The position numbers and the translations under genes were made by a program. This document shows, in pieces, positions 5,535 through 10,788 of a stretch of DNA of 10,788 nt. The first letter of the stretch is position 1; each line of letters begins with the position of its first letter. The notes under the pieces are model-generated. The model saw only the letters and a program-made list of their open reading frames with translations. It searched no databases and was not told the DNA's origin. The DNA comes from JADJNW01 sp964549655 (lineage in GTDB: Bacteria; Bacteroidota; Bacteroidia; Chitinophagales; Saprospiraceae), in contig CAZJXN010000172.1 of NCBI GenBank assembly GCA_964549655.1, positions 1-10,788 on the forward strand, read 5' to 3'.

Positions 5535-6125
5535 TCACTTATACAACTGCGCATATCTTGCAATATATTTTCCAATAATATCAAATTCTAAGTTAATAGC
5601 ATCGCCGACTTGTAAAGTCTTGAATGTCGTATGCTCATACGTGTAAGGAATAATGGCAACGGAAAAAATGTCATCATGCGGTTCTACGACTGTCAGGCTC
5701 ACACCATTCACACAAATCGAACCTTTATCTACCAGCAAATGATCGGGAGTAGGGGTGTAGCGAAATCGAAAATACCAACTCCCATCCAACGTTTGAATTT
5801 CGATGCACTCAGCGGTGGTGTCCACGTGACCTTGTACGAGGTGTCCGTCGAGGCGGGCGTTGGCGAGCATGGCGCGTTCGAGGTTGACCGTGTTGCCTTG
5901 TGTAAGCTGACTTAAATTGGAGCGTTGTAATGTTTCTTGAATCGCAGTGACGGTATGCGCGTCGTCGTCCAAAGCGACCACTGTGAGGCAAACGCCATTA
6001 TGCGACACGCTTTGGTCAATTTTCAGCTCGTGCGAAATGGAAGATTCGACTGTGAAATGAACATTACTACCCTCCGAACGGACGTTTTTAACGGTGCCAA
6101 GGGATTCTATAATTCCAGTAAACAT
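5535..6125 (-). CDS. ribE: Riboflavin synthase, alpha chain
   Basis: This 196-residue enzyme converts two molecules of 6,7-dimethyl-8-ribityllumazine into riboflavin plus 5-amino-6-ribitylaminouracil, the last step of riboflavin synthesis in the cytoplasm. It shows the two tandem lumazine-binding barrels. Domain 1 opens with MFTGII (1-6) and has SHNGVCLTV (41-49), with Cys46 matching the conserved Cys of E. coli RibE. The link LDGHLVQGHVD (92-102) includes His100. Domain 2 has VNGVSLTV (139-146) with the conserved Ser and ends in INLEFDIIGKYIAR (177-190). The frame is open to an ATG at 6221, but MFTG is the near-universal N-terminus of the family, so I place the start at 6125. Other rib genes are absent from the window, and I see no FMN riboswitch in the 95-base gap upstream. 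It is probably cotranscribed with or read through from the secreted-protein gene. Confidence 0.96.
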   Translation of the reverse strand: MFTGIIESLGTVKNVRSEGSNVHFTVESSISHELKIDQSVSHNGVCLTVVALDDDAHTVTAIQETLQRSNLSQLTQGNTVNLERAMLANARLDGHLVQGHVDTTAECIEIQTLDGSWYFRFRYTPTPDHLLVDKGSICVNGVSLTVVEPHDDIFSVAIIPYTYEHTTFKTLQVGDAINLEFDIIGKYIARYAQLYK

Positions 6126-6152
6126 TTCTCTTATTTCTTGTTTTTCGTTTGA

Positions 6153-6220
6153 TGTTTGAAGTTTCTCGTTCGGAGTGCTATTACCCAAACAAGAAACCTC
6201 AAACACAAAAACTTCAAACA
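6153..6220 (-). repeat. Alternative hairpins between the CHU_C gene and ribE
   Basis: TGTTTGAAGTTT (6153-6164) is the exact reverse complement of AAACTTCAAACA (6209-6220). The overlapping GTTTGAAGTTTCT (6155-6167) also pairs with AGAAACCTCAAAC (6192-6204) with one mismatch. The two pairings share the same arm and exclude each other. They fill most of the gap right after the TAA of the upstream gene (6221-6223) and just before ribE, so they could attenuate or process the transcript, or be plain intergenic repeats. Confidence 0.6.
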
Positions 6221-9007
6221 TTATCGTCCCCGAATCAGTTCAATATATCCGCTCAAGATTTCCGGCATTTGCCGAATGCCATCCACGCGGCGCTCGAACA
6301 CGCGACAACTATAGTAATAGGTGCCATCCGCCAGTTCTTTGCCTTCCAGATTTTCGCCATTCCACTCCAGATTTGGGTTGGTGGTTTGGAACACTAATTG
6401 TCCCCAACGATTGAATACTTTGAAATCCACCGTTTCAATAAAACAGTACGGATATGGGCGGAACAAATCGTTTTGTCCGTCGCCATTGGGTGTGAATGTA
6501 TTGGGCAGGCTGTAGAACGGGCAGTTGTCTACACAAACCACGTTGCTGGAATCACTCTCATTTCGTTTCGCGTCAAACGAAGTAATGTAATAACAACCTG
6601 CCAGTCCAAACTCCGGCATATGCTGATAGTCTATTTTAAAAGCACCTTCAATACTCGTAATTAATTGAAATGGTGCACCTTGTGTCGGCGCATAATACAC
6701 ATTATAACCGGCTACATCCGTCGCTTCTGGACAAATTTCTACCGGATTTTTCCATTGCAAAGTATTGAATAAATTACCTTCCGCACACGTCACGCCTTGG
6801 TCGCAAATATTCGTCACCGTCAACACAGTCGCACAAGGCGGCACGTCATCCTGCGGCGTACTGCACTTCTCTTGCGAAAAATTCAACAGCAGCGACAAAA
6901 TCCCTTCTACGCCATACGAACCAACGCTTTGTATTTTATAACAATATTGCTGCCCGTTCGTCAGATTTCCATCGCGATACGTAGGTGTAGACACAATTGC
7001 AATCGTATCAAACCCGCCTTGCGCATTTTGTCGAAAAACGATGTACTGATAATTTTCCCACGGCACGTTCTCCTGCCACGTCAATACGTTGGCGCGGTCG
7101 GTCGGACTTACATTTAAAAAGACAGAAGCAGCAGCATTCGTAGTGCCCAGCGGTTCGGTGCGATTGCCCGTGTAGAATCGAATTTTATAACTATAAGACG
7201 TACCTGCCGTATTCAAATTGGTATCCACAAAGCAAGTATCATTGGCATTTGCAAAATGTTGACTTACTAAATTGACCCCAATCGGTTGGAACGCAGCGTC
7301 ATTCGGCGTAAGCCCGACGGCTCGCAACACCTCATACCGATACGGTCCGGGATTGAGCAAAGTATCCAAATCCGCCGCACGAGGCTTAGACCAACACACG
7401 CGCATTTGTCCGCTCGTAGCACTGGTCGCTACCACATCCACATTGGTGATGAGTGGAACATCCCGACTCAACTGCACGCACACCTCCGCCGATGGCAAAC
7501 TTTCTACAATATTATAAATGTAACCTCTACCTGGCGTGACTTTAGCAAACTCCGCCAAGATGCGGTAGCAATACGTGCGCCCGCGCTCCACCGTTTCATC
7601 CAAATAGAAATACCTGCCGTCTTTTATAGTTTTTACGGGTGTAATATTCAACTTAGTGTAGCCTCGCCCTGCCAGCCCCGTCACGCACGTATCCGGCGGA
7701 AAGAGATTGCTCCCCTCCCTCCGCCACACCGTGAAGCCTCGGAATAAGCCTTCCCGAATCGTCTCGCACGCATACGGCAATTCCCAACTGACTTCGGTGG
7801 TACCGTTTCCGGGCACTGCTTGCACATCTTCCGGAGGTGGACCGACTACTTTGATACGCACGGTTTTTAGGGTCGCCAAGCCGGTCGTATCTTGGAAAAA
7901 GTTATCCGTGGCTTTGAAAACAACCGAATAATATTGGTTGGAAATATGATTACAATCCGTTTGCCAACGGAATATTTTTACGGTCGGATCGTTTCTAAAT
8001 ACATTGTCATTCAATTCAAAAGTAGCCTTATTCGTATTTACTTCAAATGGACCGCCTAAAGCTGTAAGCCGCACGCGTTGATTGGTTTCTGTAAGTGGAG
8101 CAGTCGCTGACACCCTTATTTGTATGAGTTGTCCTGCTACGACGCATATTTCTTCAACGGATGTTTCAATCACAGGCGGTCTGTTGTCGCATTCTCCCAC
8201 CCGTATTTGCATATCCCGCACGATGGTATCCAAGGGAAACCCGTCTCGATATTCTACTATAATAATTGCTAAACCATATTCGCCTGCTCGCTGGGGCGCG
8301 TCCCACACAATATCGCCGGTGCGTTCATTGATGGTAAGTTGATTGAGCGGACCTGGGTTGATTAAATTGGGCAGCAAATAATTGGGCACGGATATGCCCG
8401 CATCTTGATAAGGGGTTATAAAATGATAAGAAAGGCTGTCTCCATCTCGGTCAAATGCGTTTGGATTGTGTGTAAATCGCTTGCCGACACAGGCTATATC
8501 CACCGGTGGTTGTAATAAAACAGGCGTATTGTTACATCCTTGAAATTGCGGGTTCGGAAAAGTATAAGTGGTTTGAATATGAAAGCGCACCTGCTCCGAG
8601 TTTGGAAAATTGATATTCAAAATGCCACCATTGCGGTTGGGGTCATTCATCGAAACCACATACGTGCCACGAGAAGGGTAGGTATGAATGGTGATATAAT
8701 AATTTCGTTTAATGTCATTTTCGAGCGGATCGCCTTTGGGCGGATTGCCCGGACCATTTACACGACCTACCTGTGAGCAAGTGCCATCGCCCCAGCACAC
8801 CGTCACGGTGTCGCGGTCTGCCATAGTACTACTCGTTTTGGAGTACGTAATCACTATGGCTCGTACCGTCAAGCTTTGCGTACAGTCGCCGACTTGTTCG
8901 ATGGAAATATCACCGGCACGGTTGTGCGTTGCCCATAGCGGAAGGGAGAAGAGCAGCCCAAAGCTCAAAATCGTCGTGTATCGAAAAAAGGAGTAGATAG
9001 CTGACAT
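6221..9007 (-). CDS. Secreted multidomain protein with CHU_C/T9SS-type C-terminal domain
   Basis: The 928-residue protein starts with a signal peptide (about residues 1-26, hydrophobic core TTILSFGLLFSLPLW, probable cleavage near WA-THN). The mature N-terminus THNRAGDI is a recurrent opening of Bacteroidota cell-surface proteins. Residues 27-275 form a beta-rich module with CWGDGT (71-76, PKD-like) and AFDRDGDSLSYHF (184-196, cadherin/PKD-like). Residues 280-390 make another beta domain. About 393-510, 515-630, 633-715 and 725-825 look like divergent fibronectin type III modules, each with a Y-C/S-Y-x-I strand. Residues 830-928 are the CHU_C 'gliding motility-associated' domain: LPNTFTPNGDGQNDLFRPYP, FKVFNRWGQLVFQT, WNG, LADGTYYYSC. 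That domain directs export by the type IX secretion system and surface attachment. The many Cys pairs fit an extracellular protein. Probable role: adhesin or surface scaffold; ligand unknown. No PorP/SprF-like partner is adjacent. Confidence 0.9.
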   Translation of the reverse strand: MSAIYSFFRYTTILSFGLLFSLPLWATHNRAGDISIEQVGDCTQSLTVRAIVITYSKTSSTMADRDTVTVCWGDGTCSQVGRVNGPGNPPKGDPLENDIKRNYYITIHTYPSRGTYVVSMNDPNRNGGILNINFPNSEQVRFHIQTTYTFPNPQFQGCNNTPVLLQPPVDIACVGKRFTHNPNAFDRDGDSLSYHFITPYQDAGISVPNYLLPNLINPGPLNQLTINERTGDIVWDAPQRAGEYGLAIIIVEYRDGFPLDTIVRDMQIRVGECDNRPPVIETSVEEICVVAGQLIQIRVSATAPLTETNQRVRLTALGGPFEVNTNKATFELNDNVFRNDPTVKIFRWQTDCNHISNQYYSVVFKATDNFFQDTTGLATLKTVRIKVVGPPPEDVQAVPGNGTTEVSWELPYACETIREGLFRGFTVWRREGSNLFPPDTCVTGLAGRGYTKLNITPVKTIKDGRYFYLDETVERGRTYCYRILAEFAKVTPGRGYIYNIVESLPSAEVCVQLSRDVPLITNVDVVATSATSGQMRVCWSKPRAADLDTLLNPGPYRYEVLRAVGLTPNDAAFQPIGVNLVSQHFANANDTCFVDTNLNTAGTSYSYKIRFYTGNRTEPLGTTNAAASVFLNVSPTDRANVLTWQENVPWENYQYIVFRQNAQGGFDTIAIVSTPTYRDGNLTNGQQYCYKIQSVGSYGVEGILSLLLNFSQEKCSTPQDDVPPCATVLTVTNICDQGVTCAEGNLFNTLQWKNPVEICPEATDVAGYNVYYAPTQGAPFQLITSIEGAFKIDYQHMPEFGLAGCYYITSFDAKRNESDSSNVVCVDNCPFYSLPNTFTPNGDGQNDLFRPYPYCFIETVDFKVFNRWGQLVFQTTNPNLEWNGENLEGKELADGTYYYSCRVFERRVDGIRQMPEILSGYIELIRGR

Positions 9008-9158
9008 AGTATGATTGCGTTAATACGATAAATCTCAAAATATGTAAACAGCACTTTACTTTATATTTCAATTCTAAATATAAACTACTTGGCGCAAACG
9101 AAATGTAAGCCATATAGCAAAGTGTTGCTTTACAACAAAAATCACTTTCTTTTGAACG

Positions 9159-9177
9159 ACTATTTTTTATAAATAGT
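9159..9177. terminator. AT-rich hairpin downstream of rfbD
   Basis: ACTATTT (9159-9165) and AAATAGT (9171-9177) form a perfect 7-bp stem with a 5-base loop, 36 bases past the rfbD stop. It is AT-rich and has no T run after it on the minus strand, so termination is only a suggestion. The rest of the 205-base gap (9008-9212) holds no ORF and no promoter I would defend, although the signal-peptide gene at 9007 must be transcribed from here or by read-through. Confidence 0.3.
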
Positions 9178-9212
9178 TTGACAACCGATAGAACGAATTA
9201 GACGTGCAAATG

Positions 9213-10082
9213 TCAAATGTGCAGGCAATTAGAAAGGCTATCTTTCCAATGGGGGATTTCTAAGTGAAAATTGGCTTTGATTTTTGCTTTATTTAAAACG
9301 CTAAAAGGCGGACGCGCAGCAGGCGTAGGATACTCCTTCGTCTCAATCGGCATCACTTTACAATTGATATCGTTCATTTCAAAAATCGCTTTCGCAAAAT
9401 CATACCAACTCGTCACCCCTTCATTACTATAATTATAAATGCCGTGTAATAAAGAACGTTCTAATTCGCCTTTTTCCACTTTTTGTAAAATATCCAGCAC
9501 GGCTTGCGCCAAATCGCGCGCATACGTGGGCGCGCCAATCTGGTCGTACACGACACGTAATTCTGGTCGCTCTTTACCTAAGCGTATCATGGTTTTTACA
9601 AAATTATATCCAAAACTGGAATAGACCCACGAGGTGCGGATAACCATCGTATTTTCCCAAACTGCCAGTGCTGCTTGTTCCCCTTCGAGTTTGGTCTTAG
9701 CGTACACACTTTGGGGATTGGTCGCGTCGGTTTCTTTCAGCGGAATATTTTGACCATTGTGATACACATAATCAGAGGAGAAGTGAATCAGTGGCGCGCC
9801 CACATTTTTACAGGCTTCCGACAAATTTGCGACACTTATTACATTTACTAAATAGGCTTGTAATGATTCACTTTCGGCTTTGTCCACAGCAGTGTAGGCG
9901 GCACAATTGATACAATAGTGAATAGAATTTGATTCAAAAAAATGGTGGATGGAAGCTTTGTCGGTAATATCTAATTCCGTTCGATTAGCGAATAAAAAAT
10001 GAAAATTGGTAAATGCTGGAGCTAGAAATTGTAATTCTTGTCCGACTTGACCGGTTGCGCCGGTGATTAGAATATTACTCAT
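9213..10082 (-). CDS. rfbD: dTDP-4-dehydrorhamnose reductase
   Basis: The 289-residue protein reduces dTDP-4-dehydro-L-rhamnose to dTDP-L-rhamnose with NAD(P)H, the last step of dTDP-rhamnose synthesis, feeding O-antigen, exopolysaccharide or glycoprotein glycans. It is an extended short-chain dehydrogenase: Rossmann motif GATGQVG (8-14), LDIT (37-40), NCAAYTAVDKAES (59-71), SSDYVY (102-107), and catalytic Y127-xxx-K131 (YAKTK). The substrate-side regions RTSWVYSSFGYNFVKTM (149-165) and RPPFSVLNKAKI (257-268) are characteristic of RfbD rather than other SDRs. Length is standard for the family. Its start codon lies inside the end of the PIN gene (shared ATGAGTAA, 10075-10082), indicating translational coupling. 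RfbA, RfbB and RfbC are not adjacent here. Confidence 0.95.
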   Translation of the reverse strand: MSNILITGATGQVGQELQFLAPAFTNFHFLFANRTELDITDKASIHHFFESNSIHYCINCAAYTAVDKAESESLQAYLVNVISVANLSEACKNVGAPLIHFSSDYVYHNGQNIPLKETDATNPQSVYAKTKLEGEQAALAVWENTMVIRTSWVYSSFGYNFVKTMIRLGKERPELRVVYDQIGAPTYARDLAQAVLDILQKVEKGELERSLLHGIYNYSNEGVTSWYDFAKAIFEMNDINCKVMPIETKEYPTPAARPPFSVLNKAKIKANFHLEIPHWKDSLSNCLHI

Positions 10083-10494
10083 TGGTTTGATTTAGAATGG
10101 AGGAAAATTCGGGGAGCGTCAGGATGCAAGTATGTTGAATAGAACCCATTCGCAATAGATCATTATCGCCTGTTATTAAAAAATTTGCCTGACTATCTAT
10201 TGCCAGATTAAGTAAGAAATTATCTTTTGGGTCATCGCAAAGTTCAACATTAGCACTTACCTCAATGAAGGTGGCAACTTCTTGTAATAAGAGTAGAAAG
10301 TTTTCTGCTTCTTCAAGAGAGAAATATCGTCGAAATTTGTTTCTTTTTAGTACATCCGTTAACTCTAACAGCAAATCATTACTTATTACAATTTCAATTC
10401 CTTTATTTAAAATCAAATCATTTAAACGCACCCTGGTGTTAATCAAAGCACTTACCCACAAGTTTGTATCAATGACTAATTTCACGTTGCTCAT
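10075..10494 (-). CDS. PIN-domain toxin (VapC-like ribonuclease)
   Basis: The 139-residue single-domain protein matches the 'toxin-antitoxin system toxin component, PIN family'. The acidic metal site is complete: Asp9 in VIDTN (7-11), Glu44 in LLLEL, Asp91 in CDDPKDN (86-92), and Asp110/Asp112 in TGDNDLL (108-114). Such proteins are Mg-dependent endoribonucleases that cut tRNA, rRNA or mRNA when not held by an antitoxin. The start overlaps the upstream small gene by 26 bases and the end overlaps rfbD by 8, so all three are likely translated from one message. No degradation is visible. RNA target unknown. Confidence 0.88.
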   Translation of the reverse strand: MSNVKLVIDTNLWVSALINTRVRLNDLILNKGIEIVISNDLLLELTDVLKRNKFRRYFSLEEAENFLLLLQEVATFIEVSANVELCDDPKDNFLLNLAIDSQANFLITGDNDLLRMGSIQHTCILTLPEFSSILNQTNE

Positions 10495-10720
10495 ACTGCT
10501 GTTGTCTTACGGCACTTACTTCTGAAAGGATTTCTGCTTCCGGCATCCTATCGTTAGCTATATTTCTATCGGCAATAATTTGTATGCTACGTGCTAATCG
10601 AACACGCGCCGTCTCTTTTTCTAAAAAATCAAGTAATTGTAATTTTTCTTCTATACTACATTGTTGAACGACTGCTAAGAGTTGCTCAAAATAAATCGGC
10701 AGCGAATAGGATACTTGCAT
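10469..10720 (-). CDS. Putative antitoxin of the PIN toxin
   Basis: This small, highly charged protein of 83 residues sits directly upstream of and overlapping the PIN gene, the usual antitoxin position. A leucine-rich helix (SIEEKLQLLDFLEKETARVR, about 22-41) is followed by a basic/acidic tail ending in EILSEVSAVRQQQYEQREISH, a form seen in antitoxins that pair with this PIN family. No recognisable ribbon-helix-helix or AbrB motif stands out, so I do not name it VapB. I use ATG at 10718-10720; an in-frame GTG at 10724-10726 would add two residues. Assignment rests mainly on context. Confidence 0.7.
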   Translation of the reverse strand: MQVSYSLPIYFEQLLAVVQQCSIEEKLQLLDFLEKETARVRLARSIQIIADRNIANDRMPEAEILSEVSAVRQQQYEQREISH

Positions 10721-10758
10721 AACCACGAGTTTTATTAGAGATTATTCGGAAAAAAGGA

Positions 10759-10782
10759 TTAGAATAACGCGCAGGATTCTAA
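10759..10782 (-). promoter_or_regulatory. Inverted repeat upstream of the antitoxin gene
   Basis: TTAGAAT (10759-10765) and ATTCTAA (10776-10782) are exact inverted copies with a 10-base spacer, ending about 38 bases before the antitoxin ATG. It could be an operator bound by the antitoxin or toxin complex. On the minus strand the stem is followed by TCC and then six T, so it could instead terminate a minus-strand gene beyond the right window edge. Confidence 0.45.
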
Positions 10783-10788
10783 ATTTTT

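Noticed and set aside
6126..6220. FMN riboswitch before ribE.
   Set aside because: The gap of 95 bases is too short and lacks the conserved six-helix junction sequences.
5535..6221. Longer 228-residue riboflavin synthase starting at 6221.
   Set aside because: The extra 32 residues come from a repeat-rich gap, and the family N-terminus is MFTGII at 6125. Kept only as a coupling idea.
8910..9113. 67-codon minus-strand ORF overlapping the start of the secreted-protein gene.
   Set aside because: It overlaps the signal-peptide coding region in another frame and has no family resemblance.
1..10788. tRNA, rRNA, transposase, integrase or phage genes.
   Set aside because: None was seen on either strand; repeats here are short and non-coding.

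Overview
The window looks like a chromosomal segment of a Bacteroidota bacterium, most likely from the Saprospiria/Chitinophagia/Cytophagia side of the phylum. Four things point there: a 928-residue secreted protein ending in the CHU_C/T9SS-type 'gliding motility-associated' C-terminal domain; a single-chain fusion of E1 alpha and beta 2-oxoacid dehydrogenase; promoter boxes of the TAnnTTTG type instead of E. coli -10 boxes; and AT-rich gaps full of short palindromes and tandem repeats.

Layout. Positions 1-233 hold a strictly phased 21-bp repeat array with a perfect 17-bp-arm palindrome in it. A terminator-like stem-loop (274-305) follows, then a minus-strand fused E1 alpha/beta dehydrogenase (309-2423). 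A divergent gap with a Bacteroidota-type promoter leads to a plus-strand polytopic membrane protein, GT-C glycosyltransferase-like, which a frameshift at a T8 tract splits into two frames (2611-2928 and about 2913-4451). From 4503 to the right edge all genes are on the minus strand: a transglutaminase-like protein (4503-5168), a 366-bp repeat-rich gap, riboflavin synthase ribE (5535-6125), the secreted CHU_C protein (6221-9007), dTDP-4-dehydrorhamnose reductase rfbD (9213-10082), a PIN-domain toxin (10075-10494) and its small putative antitoxin (10469-10720). The last three genes overlap (26 and 8 bases) and look like one transcription unit.

Working together. The protein-coding content is mostly familiar: branched-chain keto-acid oxidation, flavin synthesis, deoxysugar synthesis, an envelope-glycan membrane protein, a surface/secreted adhesin-like protein and one type II toxin-antitoxin module. 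I see no clearly new multi-gene system. The unusual content is at DNA level: (1) an in-frame, roughly 81-bp GC-rich insertion in the E1 gene, made of an 8-bp tandem repeat plus a C(UUCG)G hairpin that looks like an intergenic repeat captured into coding sequence just before the thiamine-diphosphate motif; (2) a -1 frameshift exactly on a U_UUU_UUA heptamer next to a stop codon; (3) the 21-bp phased array at the left edge; and (4) a nested palindrome with a T7 tail in the 5169-5534 gap. Family statements come from memory of the families; no searches were run.
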